Source: Oscillospiraceae bacterium
GTDB taxonomy: Bacteria > Bacillota > Clostridia > Saccharofermentanales > Saccharofermentanaceae
Length of the DNA: 64,000 bases
Direction: 5' to 3'
Assembly: GCA_902782125.1 (NCBI GenBank)
Contig: CACZMA010000002.1
Span: forward strand, 1 to 64,000
Shown here: piece by piece, positions 16,230-24,579 of the stretch
Layout: every line of letters begins with the position of its first letter
How positions within the stretch are numbered: position 1 is the stretch's first letter
The notes under the pieces: model-generated
Told to the model about the DNA's origin: nothing
Database searches by the model: none
The model's input: only the letters and a program-made list of their open reading frames with translations
Translations under genes and position numbers: made by a program

Positions 16230-17275
16230 GCGCAAACATAACTGACCCGATCGAATTCCTTAAGAATTACGACGGCCCTGAGATCAGGATAATGGAGGTG
16301 TGCGGAACGCACACACATGAGATCTTCAGACAGGGAGTAAGAAGGCTCCTGTCTCCGAAGATACACCTCATCTCCGGTCCCGGCTGCCCTGTGTGCGTAA
16401 CGCCGGTAAACTTCATCGACGAGGCGGTCTTCCTTGCGCTCGAGAAGGGCTGCACGATAACGACTTTCGGTGATCTCGTACGCGTACCCGGCTCGAAAAT
16501 GAGCCTGGCGGGAGCGCGTGCAAAAGGTGCGAACGTCAAGGTCGTATACTCGCCTGCAGACGCGGAGAAATATGCCGAAGAGCACCCCGAAGAACAGGTC
16601 GTCTTCCTGTCTGTCGGATTCGAGACGACGACGCCTTCCGATGTCATCGCAGTCAAGCGTGCGGCTGGTGCGGGTATAGATAATTTCTCCCTTCTGACTG
16701 CCAACAAGACGATGCCCGGTGCGTATGAAGCAATGGCATCTTCCTGCGATGCTTACATCTATCCGGGACACGTCCATGCGATCATCGGAACGAAGATCTG
16801 CGAAGACGGACTTGCCAAGGGAGTATCGGGTGTCATCACGGGATTTACAGGCGACGAACTCGTCACCGCGCTGGCGATAATAGTAAAGAAATTCAGCGAA
16901 GGCAAACCGTTCTTCGTAAACGCGTATCCGAGAGTCGTAACCGATGAAGGAAGCCCTGCTGCAGTAGCGCTCGTGGATAAGTTCATGGAGCCTTGCGATG
17001 CGGAGTGGAGAGGCATCGGCGTAATACCCGGATCCGGCATGCAGCTTCGCGACGAGTATGCGGCATACGATGCGCGCAAGAAGTACGATGTGCCGGCAAT
17101 GAACCCTGACTACAAGACTGCATGCAGATGCGGCGATGTGCTTCAGGGAAAGATCGAACCAAACCAGTGTCCTCTCTTCGGAAAGGCTTGCAATCCCGAC
17201 CATCCAGTCGGCGCATGCATGGTGTCCGATGAGGGTGCATGTTCAGCATTTTATATGTACGGAGGAGAGATATGA
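16226..17275 (+). CDS. hypD: HypD iron-sulfur scaffold for Fe(CN)2CO assembly
   Basis: HypD, a [4Fe-4S] protein, is the site where iron receives CN and CO with HypC. The 349-residue protein keeps the CGTHTH motif (C26), GPGCPVC (C54, C57), GFETTTPS, and the Cys-rich C-terminus (CRCGDVLQG, QCPLFGKAC, GACMVSDEGAC) that holds the cluster. It overlaps hypC at the start and hypE at the end by 4 bases each. All family motifs are intact, so the protein is likely active. Confidence 0.96.
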   Translation: MSANITDPIEFLKNYDGPEIRIMEVCGTHTHEIFRQGVRRLLSPKIHLISGPGCPVCVTPVNFIDEAVFLALEKGCTITTFGDLVRVPGSKMSLAGARAKGANVKVVYSPADAEKYAEEHPEEQVVFLSVGFETTTPSDVIAVKRAAGAGIDNFSLLTANKTMPGAYEAMASSCDAYIYPGHVHAIIGTKICEDGLAKGVSGVITGFTGDELVTALAIIVKKFSEGKPFFVNAYPRVVTDEGSPAAVALVDKFMEPCDAEWRGIGVIPGSGMQLRDEYAAYDARKKYDVPAMNPDYKTACRCGDVLQGKIEPNQCPLFGKACNPDHPVGACMVSDEGACSAFYMYGGEI

Positions 17276-18276
17276 GTGACGTTATAACACTGGCCCACGG
17301 AAGCGGCGGACATAAGACGGGAGAACTGATCTCCGAGGTGTTCAGGAAGAACCTCGGCAACGAGTATTTTACGAGTGACGATGCTGCGGTAATGCCTGCT
17401 CCCGAAGGAAGGATCGCGATGTCGACTGACGGATTCATCGTATCTCCCTGGGAATTCCCGGGCGGCAACATCGGCAAGCTGTCCGTATGCGGTACGGTAA
17501 ACGATCTCGCGTGCATGGGAGCAAAGCCGCTCTACCTGACGTGCTCATATGTCATCGAGGAAGGCTTCCCCATCTCTGAGCTCGAGAAAGTTGCACAGGC
17601 AATGGGCGAGACTGCGCGTAAGGCAGGCGTAAAGATCGTCGCAGGCGATACAAAGGTCGCAGGCAAAGGCCAGGTCGATCAGATCTTCATCACGACTGCA
17701 GGCGTGGGTGTGATACCCGACGGCGTGAACATGTCGGGGGCATATGCAAAGCCAGGTGATAAGATCATCGTGACCGGTGATGTCGGAAGACACGGAACAA
17801 CGATACTTCTCGCGAGAGGAGATTACGGCATTGATGCAGAAGTGACAAGCGACTGCGCACCGCTCTGGAATGAAGTGGAAGCAGCACTCGGCGTATGCCC
17901 CGGGATGCATGTCATCAGGGATGCAACAAGAGGCGGCGTCGGTACGGTAATGTATGAGATCACGGAGCAGTCAGACGTCGGAGTAAAGCTCGACAGAGAG
18001 AAGATTCCCGTAGACGATGCCGTAAGAGGCGTTACCGGAATGCTCGGTCTCGAGCCTCTCTATCTCGCATGTGAAGGAACGATGGTAATGATCTGCCCTG
18101 CAGAATATGCTGACAAGGTCGTAGAGGCATTACACGGATGCGAGCACGGCAAGGGTGCTGCGATCATCGGCGAGATCACGGAAGAGAACAATGGAAGGGT
18201 AGTTATGACTACTGAGATCGGCGGAATGACATATCTCCCCAAGCCGGGAAATGAGCTTCTGCCGAGGATCTGCTGA
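17272..18276 (+). CDS. hypE: HypE carbamoyl dehydratase
   Basis: HypE accepts the carbamoyl group from HypF on its C-terminal Cys and dehydrates it with ATP to a thiocyanate, the source of the CN ligand. The 334-residue protein from ATG 17272 has the PurM-like nucleotide-binding signatures (LAHGSGGHKTGELI, TSDDAAVMP, GNIGKLSVCGTVNDLACMGA, GDTKV) and ends exactly in PRIC, with the catalytic Cys last. The start overlaps the hypD stop (ATGA). Confidence 0.96.
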   Translation: MSDVITLAHGSGGHKTGELISEVFRKNLGNEYFTSDDAAVMPAPEGRIAMSTDGFIVSPWEFPGGNIGKLSVCGTVNDLACMGAKPLYLTCSYVIEEGFPISELEKVAQAMGETARKAGVKIVAGDTKVAGKGQVDQIFITTAGVGVIPDGVNMSGAYAKPGDKIIVTGDVGRHGTTILLARGDYGIDAEVTSDCAPLWNEVEAALGVCPGMHVIRDATRGGVGTVMYEITEQSDVGVKLDREKIPVDDAVRGVTGMLGLEPLYLACEGTMVMICPAEYADKVVEALHGCEHGKGAAIIGEITEENNGRVVMTTEIGGMTYLPKPGNELLPRIC

Positions 18277-18291
18277 CAGGGGGATATGCGA

Positions 18292-18540
18292 ATGGATACA
18301 AGAGTTGCCTGCATCACTATAATCGTTCAGAACATGGAATCTGTAGAGAAGATGAATGCGCTCCTGCATGAGGCTGCGCAGTACATCATCGGCCGCATGG
18401 GCATTCCCTATCATTCCAAGAACATGAACATAATCAGCATCGCGATCGACGCACCGCAGGATCTTACCAGTGAGATATCAGGTAAGATCGGAAGACTTGA
18501 CGGAGTAACTGTTAAGACGACTTATGCAACAGTCAAATGA
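18292..18540 (+). CDS. TM1266-family putative regulator of the iron-only hydrogenase system
   Basis: This 82-residue protein matches the TM1266 family, small ACT-like-fold proteins found beside [FeFe]-hydrogenase genes: VACITIIVQNMESVEKMNAL, then IIGRMGIPY and IISIAIDAP with a closing GRLDGVTVKTTYA. The IIGRMGIPY motif is characteristic. Proposed roles are regulatory and not proved. ATG 18292 is chosen for its spacing from the GGGGG ribosome site; ATG 18286 is too close. The gene overlaps the next NifD-like gene by 17 bases, so it belongs to the operon. Confidence 0.85.
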   Translation: MDTRVACITIIVQNMESVEKMNALLHEAAQYIIGRMGIPYHSKNMNIISIAIDAPQDLTSEISGKIGRLDGVTVKTTYATVK

Positions 18541-19822
18541 TGACAGAGTAAGGATAGCTGACGCAGCGTTTCCGAAGCCGTTCTCATACGGCCTCGAGTT
18601 CAATGCGCCTGCACACGGAACGTGGAATATCGTGCACATCGGATTCAAGATCCCCGAGGCGCATCAGATATATGTCTGCGCAGATAACTGCATGAGAGGC
18701 GTTGTCATGACGGCTGCCGAGATGGGCGAACTTCGAAGGTTCTCTTCGGTCATATTGGAAGAAGACGATATGGTCCATTCGGGAAGGCTCGAAGAGACCA
18801 CGATAGAAGGCATAACCGATGTGCTTCACTCTCTGGAGAAAGTGCCTCCGGTAGTCATCGTTTTCCCCGTCTGCGTACACCGCTTCATGGGGTGCGATAT
18901 GGACTACATCTACGGCGAACTTAACAAGCGGTTCCCGGAAGTAAAGTTCGTCAGGGGATTCATGGATCCTGTAATGCAGAAGAGGAGCACGACTCCGGAT
19001 CAGAGACTTCGCAAGGCGATGTTCGACATCATTCCTGAACTGCCTTCTGACGATTCCGTATCCGTCATCGGATGTGACATGAGAATGGATGATGCAAATG
19101 ACATAAAAAAGCTTCTTGCCCTGTCAGGAAAAGTCATAAGAGACGAAGCAGATATCGCCACTCTTGATGATTATTATTCGCTCGGCAGAGCAGAGTATTA
19201 TGTATGCTCATATCCGGCAGGTCTGCTCGGTGCATCAGCATTAAGCATCAGGACAAAAAGACCGTACAGATACCTTCCTTTTACGTTCGGCTACGATGCC
19301 GTCGACGAAGGATTAAAAAGTCTCGGTACAGACATTCCCGACGGCTTCTTTGAAGCCGGGAAGAAGCGCTGCGATGAGGCTGCTTCATTATTGAAAGATG
19401 CGATCGGAAATACTGAGATACAGCTGGATTACACTGCTGTCCCGAGACCGTTGTCGCTCGCGAGATTTCTCCTCGAAAGAGGTTTTGATCTGACTGCAGT
19501 TTACGCAGACGCATTCGATCCTGATGAACAGAAAGATTACGAATGGCTTGCTGCAAATCACCCTGATCTTCTCATCAGGTCGACAGTTCACGTGCAGGGA
19601 AGAAGACCTTCAAGAAGTGAGAATAAGATCCTTGCGATCGGCCAGAAAGCGGCATGGTTCACCGGCACGGAATACTTCGTAAACATGATAGAAGGCGGCG
19701 GCCTCTACGGATACTCAGGAATAGAGAAGTTCTTAAGGCTGATGGAAGAAGCATATAACGAGCCGAAAGACACAAGGGATATAATCCCGAGAAAGGGCAT
19801 CGGGTGCGCGAGTCTGGTATGA
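18524..19822 (+). CDS. NifD-like nitrogenase component 1 subunit (second pair)
   Basis: This 432-residue component 1 protein starts inside the TM1266 gene. Its cluster-binding sites are C52/C56 (YVCADNCMRGVVM) and C117 (VVIVFPVCVHRFMGCDM, also C124). They line up with C70/71 and C134 of the first NifD-like protein, but the surroundings differ strongly. At the C-terminus, GGGLYGYSGIEKF occupies the place of the nitrogenase His-ligand segment, with Tyr instead of His. So again no FeMo-cofactor His is seen. The marked divergence from the first pair suggests a different substrate or step rather than a redundant copy. Confidence 0.82.
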   Translation: MQQSNDDRVRIADAAFPKPFSYGLEFNAPAHGTWNIVHIGFKIPEAHQIYVCADNCMRGVVMTAAEMGELRRFSSVILEEDDMVHSGRLEETTIEGITDVLHSLEKVPPVVIVFPVCVHRFMGCDMDYIYGELNKRFPEVKFVRGFMDPVMQKRSTTPDQRLRKAMFDIIPELPSDDSVSVIGCDMRMDDANDIKKLLALSGKVIRDEADIATLDDYYSLGRAEYYVCSYPAGLLGASALSIRTKRPYRYLPFTFGYDAVDEGLKSLGTDIPDGFFEAGKKRCDEAASLLKDAIGNTEIQLDYTAVPRPLSLARFLLERGFDLTAVYADAFDPDEQKDYEWLAANHPDLLIRSTVHVQGRRPSRSENKILAIGQKAAWFTGTEYFVNMIEGGGLYGYSGIEKFLRLMEEAYNEPKDTRDIIPRKGIGCASLV

Positions 19823-20868
19823 AGAAAACATACAGGATACTTCCGGTATATACAGGTGATGTGTCGGGCTTTGCATCGGCGCTCTACGAACTCGGCGGCA
19901 TGTGCGTCATACACGATCCGTCAGGATGTAATTCGACCTATAACACACACGATGAGATAAGGTGGTATGACAAGGAGAGTCTCATCTACATATCCGGTCT
20001 TAACGACATCGATGCGATAACCGGCAACGACGACAAACTCATCAGCAATATCATATATGCCGCAGAGCAGATGAAGCCGAAGTTCATCGCTCTGGCAAAC
20101 TCGCCTCTGCCGTATCTGAACGGCACCGACTTCAAGGGGATCTGCAGGATATTGGAGCAGAAGACGGGACTGCCCTGTTTCTATGTTCAGACCAACGCGA
20201 TGCACGATTATTCCAGGGGAGCATCGGAGGCACTTCTGGCTTTCGCGCGAAAGTTCATCACAAAGCTTCCGAAGCATCAGGGCAGCAAGCCGGGTGCGAA
20301 CATATTGGGTACGACTCCGCTCGATCTGACTTCAACCGCGATAGACATCTCAGACGAATACGACCTCATCTCGAACTGGTCTTACGGAACTTCGTTTGAC
20401 GAGGTGATCAAGGCGGGCTCTGCAGACATCAATATCGTCGCATCTTCATCAGGTCTTGCCACAGCAGAATACATGAGAGACGAACTCGGAATACCATACA
20501 GATTCATCGGTGATTACCTCGATGTAAGAAGAGAAAAATCAAAGCGATACATCGTTGGTGAACCCGTTACATCCGGCTTCGTTGCAGCGCAGCTGAAGAT
20601 GAAGTTCGGCGCAGACTTTAACGTTATCGCGACTACCGAGATAACAGAAGGACTGCTCGCAGAATGCGACAGAAAGTGTCACGGCGAGGAAGAGATAAGG
20701 ACGGCGCTCGCAGATGCTGAGATGATCATCGCAGACCCGCTGTTCGAACTCGTCGCACCGAAGGAAGCAAAGTTTATCAGACTCCCGCATTTGGCCATGT
20801 CGGGAAGGTTATACTTGAAGGAGATACCAGATCTTACGAAGCCGGAGGAGTACTACCATGAGTCTTAA
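19819..20868 (+). CDS. NifK-like nitrogenase component 1 subunit (second pair)
   Basis: This 349-residue partner of the preceding protein starts at ATG 19819 with a 4-base overlap. The N-terminal layout copies the first NifK-like protein (YTGDVSGFASALYELGGMCV, then IHDPSGCNSTYNTHDEIRWY): C37 is conserved at the same position, while the second Cys site is replaced (LANSPLPYLNGTDFKGI). The end (IRLPHLAMSGRLYL) matches the DAPFFALSGRM end of the first copy. The final 11 bases overlap hydF. Confidence 0.82.
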   Translation: MKKTYRILPVYTGDVSGFASALYELGGMCVIHDPSGCNSTYNTHDEIRWYDKESLIYISGLNDIDAITGNDDKLISNIIYAAEQMKPKFIALANSPLPYLNGTDFKGICRILEQKTGLPCFYVQTNAMHDYSRGASEALLAFARKFITKLPKHQGSKPGANILGTTPLDLTSTAIDISDEYDLISNWSYGTSFDEVIKAGSADINIVASSSGLATAEYMRDELGIPYRFIGDYLDVRREKSKRYIVGEPVTSGFVAAQLKMKFGADFNVIATTEITEGLLAECDRKCHGEEEIRTALADAEMIIADPLFELVAPKEAKFIRLPHLAMSGRLYLKEIPDLTKPEEYYHES

Positions 20869-22063
20869 CGATACACCGTCAGGAGAGAGGATCCACATCG
20901 GTTTCTTCGGAAGAAGGAACGCGGGCAAATCAAGTCTTGTAAACAAGATCACGAACCAGGATCTTGCCGTGGTGTCTGACACCAAAGGAACGACGACGGA
21001 TCCTGTCACGAAGGCGATGGAACTCCTGCCTCTGGGACCTGTTGTCATCATCGATACTCCGGGCTTCGACGACGAGGGAGAACTCGGAGAGAAGAGGATA
21101 TCGAAGACGCGTCTGATCCTTAACCGCGTCGATGTAGCTGTGCTCGTGGTGGACCTCGTGGAAGGCATGGGCAAGACCGAGGAGCAGTTGATAAAGCTTT
21201 TCGACGAGAAGCTGATACCGTACATAATCGCGTTCAACAAAGCAGACCTCAGGGAGACCATCCCCGCGGTGAAGACAAACGAGATATACGTAAGTTCCCT
21301 GACCGGAAAGAACATAGACGAACTCAAGGAGATGATCGGAAGGCTCGGCGCACATAAACAGGAAGCAGCACCTCTGATAAGCGATCTCATCTCAGCCGGA
21401 GATACGGTCATCCTCGTGATCCCGATCGATTCTTCCGCGCCCAAGGGAAGGATAATCCTGCCGCAGCAGCAGGTCTTAAGAGAGATTCTGGACAGTAATG
21501 CCACGGCTTACATCACGCAGGTCGAAGAGCTCGCCGGAGTCATCGCAAATCTTAAGAGCAGGCCTAAGCTCGTCGTAACGGACAGCCAGGCTTTCGGCAG
21601 GGTCTCGAAGATCGTTCCGGAAGACATACTACTTACTTCGTTCTCGATACTCATGGCGAGGCACAAAGGTTTCCTGAGGAGTGCCGTGCGTGGCGTCAGG
21701 GCGATCGACGGTCTTGCTGACGGAGACAAGGTGCTCATATCCGAGGGTTGCACACACCACAGACAGTGTGAGGACATCGGAACATACAAGATCCCCAAGT
21801 GGCTCGGCGAATATACAGGCGCCAGGGTCACGATCGACACGACTTCCGGGCTGTCCTTTGCCGACGACCTGTCCGGGTACAAGATGATCATTCACTGCGG
21901 TGCATGCATGCTTAACGACCGAGAGGTAATGTACCGCGCGAAATGCGCAGAGGACGCAGGCATCCCCATGACCAACTACGGCATCGCCATCGCCCACATG
22001 CACGGCATCTTAAGACGGAGCCTCGGCGTATTCCCGGATATCCTGAGCGAACTCGATCGCTGA
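20858..22063 (+). CDS. hydF: HydF, [FeFe]-hydrogenase maturation GTPase and scaffold
   Basis: HydF receives the di-iron subcluster precursor and delivers it to the hydrogenase apoprotein. The 401-residue protein has the GTPase domain (P-loop GRRNAGKSS at 18-26, DTPGF at 66-70, NKAD at 127-130), a dimerisation domain (about 180-260), and the cluster-binding domain with C298-x-H300 and H346-C347-x2-C350. All key residues are present. It ends the operon; no hydE or hydG, its usual radical-SAM partners, lie in the window, and no terminator is obvious before the next gene. Confidence 0.96.
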   Translation: MSLNDTPSGERIHIGFFGRRNAGKSSLVNKITNQDLAVVSDTKGTTTDPVTKAMELLPLGPVVIIDTPGFDDEGELGEKRISKTRLILNRVDVAVLVVDLVEGMGKTEEQLIKLFDEKLIPYIIAFNKADLRETIPAVKTNEIYVSSLTGKNIDELKEMIGRLGAHKQEAAPLISDLISAGDTVILVIPIDSSAPKGRIILPQQQVLREILDSNATAYITQVEELAGVIANLKSRPKLVVTDSQAFGRVSKIVPEDILLTSFSILMARHKGFLRSAVRGVRAIDGLADGDKVLISEGCTHHRQCEDIGTYKIPKWLGEYTGARVTIDTTSGLSFADDLSGYKMIIHCGACMLNDREVMYRAKCAEDAGIPMTNYGIAIAHMHGILRRSLGVFPDILSELDR

Positions 22064-22147
22064 GAGAAACCGTAAATTCCGTAAACTGTAATACAGGGGT
22101 AATATAAACGGTTGAATTGACACCTTGAAGTCTTCATATTAGTAGGC
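22064..22147 (+). promoter_or_regulatory. Promoter region of the GH25 gene
   Basis: A consensus -35 (TTGACA, 22117-22122) is followed by an imperfect -10 region (about 22137-22145) that ends almost at the ATG. A small palindrome, CTGTAATACAG, lies at 22086-22096. There is no Shine-Dalgarno site, so the transcript may be leaderless. Confidence 0.4.
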
Positions 22148-23899
22148 ATGAGAAAACAAGCTGACTTCGGGTTCAAGAGATGGTTCCTGCATTTTTGTGC
22201 CAAGCGTGAGATGCAGGCGAGACTCAGCATCATCACCGTGGCATCGATCACCGCGCTGACTTTCGGTTCAGTCGTTGTTGTGAACGCATCTTCGCGCACG
22301 GTAATCCCCGACGAATCCATAGACATCAACAGCGTTATCGCATATGAGCAGTCCCTGGCACAGCCGGAGCTGCCCGAGGAGACAGAGCCGGAAGTCGTTG
22401 AGACCGAAGCTGTCCAAACAACATATCCCGCGAAACAGGGTTCTGCCTGCGGTGGATCCGGGGTAACGATAGACCTCGCATCGCTGTCAGACGAAGAGCT
22501 GGTCGATAAGATAACTTCAGGTCAGGCAGGCGTCATAGCCGAAGAAGATCTCAAGACTGATCAGTCTGCAAACCAGGATGTCAAGCACACGGCATCGGTA
22601 GCAGCAGATCCCGCTCCGAGCGAAGATCCTCCGGTAACGGAAGCCGGCTATGAGCTGGGAATCGATATCTCACAGTTCCAGGGCACCATCGACTGGGCCC
22701 AGGTCAAAGCGGCAGGATATTCATTTGCTTTCATAAGATGTGGCGGCAGAGGCTACGGCGCTGCGGGCAATCTCTACGAGGATACGCAGTTCGTTACCAA
22801 TATGAAGAACGCCAAGGCTGCAGGCCTTAAGGTCGGCGTCTACTTCTTCTCACAGGCCATCACTCCGTATGAGGCGCTCGAAGAGGCATCTCTTACCATC
22901 GCCATGATCAAGAAGAGCGGAGTAACGCCTGACTATCCGGTCGTAATGGACTGGGAGACGGATACATACTACAGGACATGGAATCTCAAGGGATCGGAAT
23001 TCGCGAATGTCATCACGTCATACTGCAGCACGATCTCTCAGAACGGCTATACTCCGATGGTCTATCTCAACACATCAGACATCGACAGCCGTCTGGGGTA
23101 CACTCCTTCGTACGCACTCTGGTACGCAAGGCCATACAACAAGTATCAGGACGGACATCAGTATATCGCCGGTGAGGAGACTCCGGGCAGATCCTGGTCC
23201 GTATGGCAGTACTCATGGTGGGGCATAGTTCCCGGCATCTCATATCCTGTCGATCTTAATGTATCGCTTCTCGGCAAGACCGCTCTGACGGATCCCGTGT
23301 TCAACCTCAAGAACGGCGCATCGGAACTCTACTCCGCTGTCGGCAATACGTCATTCGATCCGCTCGACGGAGTGACCGTCACCACATCGCAGAGCCAGAC
23401 CGCGACCAGCGGTATCACATACACCGTAAAGGATGCGGCAGGAACAGAGACTACAGTTGCAAATGCAGCTGCTACGGCCGGAACATACACGGTCACATAC
23501 AGCTACAAAGACAGCTTCAAGGGCACCGTCACGAAAACAGTCAACTGGACGGTCACCGCATCTTCTGCGCAGATCAACCTTGCATCGGATACGATATCCA
23601 CGACTGTCGGAGATGCAGCGCCGGATCCTCTCGCAGGTGTCAGCGTAACGGCATCTTCAGGCGAGACGATAACTGATGTAAGCACTTCAGTTACCTATAC
23701 GATTACCGATGCCGGCGGAAACACCGTAGAAGCTGCTTCTGCAGCTGCCACGGCAGGCACATATACGATCACATATTCATACACCGATACCATATACGGC
23801 ACGATCACGAAAACAGCTTCCTGGACAGTCGCTTCCGTCGAGCAGACCGTGCCGTCAGAGAGTGAGACCTCTGCAGAAGCAGTTCCCGAGAGCACTTAA
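22148..23899 (+). CDS. Secreted GH25 lysozyme with two C-terminal repeat domains
   Basis: GH25 enzymes cut the glycan of peptidoglycan. The 583-residue protein has an N-terminal membrane or signal segment (about 24-48), a variable linker, and the GH25 domain (about 175-380): GIDISQFQGTIDWAQVKAAG and VVMDWETD give the catalytic Asp and Glu, with a WQYSWWG segment near the end. Two beta-sandwich repeats of about 85 residues follow (each with TAGTYTxTYSYxD and TKTxxWTV), probably binding the wall. It may serve cell-wall turnover or antagonism. It is not functionally tied to the preceding operon. Confidence 0.88.
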   Translation: MRKQADFGFKRWFLHFCAKREMQARLSIITVASITALTFGSVVVVNASSRTVIPDESIDINSVIAYEQSLAQPELPEETEPEVVETEAVQTTYPAKQGSACGGSGVTIDLASLSDEELVDKITSGQAGVIAEEDLKTDQSANQDVKHTASVAADPAPSEDPPVTEAGYELGIDISQFQGTIDWAQVKAAGYSFAFIRCGGRGYGAAGNLYEDTQFVTNMKNAKAAGLKVGVYFFSQAITPYEALEEASLTIAMIKKSGVTPDYPVVMDWETDTYYRTWNLKGSEFANVITSYCSTISQNGYTPMVYLNTSDIDSRLGYTPSYALWYARPYNKYQDGHQYIAGEETPGRSWSVWQYSWWGIVPGISYPVDLNVSLLGKTALTDPVFNLKNGASELYSAVGNTSFDPLDGVTVTTSQSQTATSGITYTVKDAAGTETTVANAAATAGTYTVTYSYKDSFKGTVTKTVNWTVTASSAQINLASDTISTTVGDAAPDPLAGVSVTASSGETITDVSTSVTYTITDAGGNTVEAASAAATAGTYTITYSYTDTIYGTITKTASWTVASVEQTVPSESETSAEAVPEST

Positions 23900-23956
23900 T
23901 TCTAATTAACTGATGTATAATTGAGAAATATCAGGCACGCTTAAGGAGGTACGGAA

Positions 23957-24553
23957 ATGAACAACGCACTTAAGTCTTACAAAGCGAGGATCATGATAGT
24001 GGATATCGTCATGCTTCTCCTCGGAGTGGGATTCATCATCTGGCAGGACGATATGCTTGCAACTTTGATCCTTGTAACGGGCGTGCTCGTGGCTGTCGCA
24101 GGATTGATCCTTGTTATCAACTTCCTTCTGGACAAAGATAAGACAGCTTTTGACTGGACCATAATGATAATCGGCGTGATCATACTTGCCGGCGGAATAC
24201 TGCTCGCGATATTTGCAGGTGCGGTCGTGAATATCTCCGTATTCATCTTTGCAGGTCTTCTTGTTGTCTACGGCATCATCGACATCTTCACTTCGATCGC
24301 CATCACAAGACTTACCGGCGGCATCTGGTGGGTTCCGCTTCTTCTGGGTCTTGCTGCGACCGGTCTCGGTATCGGCATAATCATCCTTAAGACACAGGGC
24401 ACCGATGCGGTTGCCATCATGACAGGAATCGCATTCATAGTCGCAGCAGTAGGCGGCATCATCAATGCAGTTCAGACTTTCTTCGGAAGGAAGAAGGTCC
24501 TCGCTGCAGCACCTGCTTCAACTGACGCAAAGGACGATCTTACTGACCATTAA
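23957..24553 (+). CDS. HdeD/DUF308-type membrane protein
   Basis: This 198-residue protein has six hydrophobic helices in three repeated pairs (first at 13-55, then 65-110, then 118-172), the arrangement of DUF308 proteins related to E. coli HdeD, which is linked to acid resistance. The cytoplasmic tail is short and ends with charged residues. A strong ribosome site (AAGGAGG) precedes the ATG. The role here is unknown. Confidence 0.75.
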   Translation: MNNALKSYKARIMIVDIVMLLLGVGFIIWQDDMLATLILVTGVLVAVAGLILVINFLLDKDKTAFDWTIMIIGVIILAGGILLAIFAGAVVNISVFIFAGLLVVYGIIDIFTSIAITRLTGGIWWVPLLLGLAATGLGIGIIILKTQGTDAVAIMTGIAFIVAAVGGIINAVQTFFGRKKVLAAAPASTDAKDDLTDH

Positions 24554-24579
24554 ACAACATCCGGGAGGAGGATGCTGCT

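Noticed and set aside
13735..18276. Standard [NiFe]-hydrogenase maturation operon
   Set aside because: hypA, hypB, maturation protease and hydrogenase subunits are absent, and the genes are embedded between nitrogenase-like pairs and hydF.
10732..20868. A genuine nitrogen-fixation (nif) cluster
   Set aside because: The D-like proteins lack the cofactor His and one P-cluster Cys, the K-like proteins are short and lack a Cys, and no nifB or nifEN-type gene set is present.
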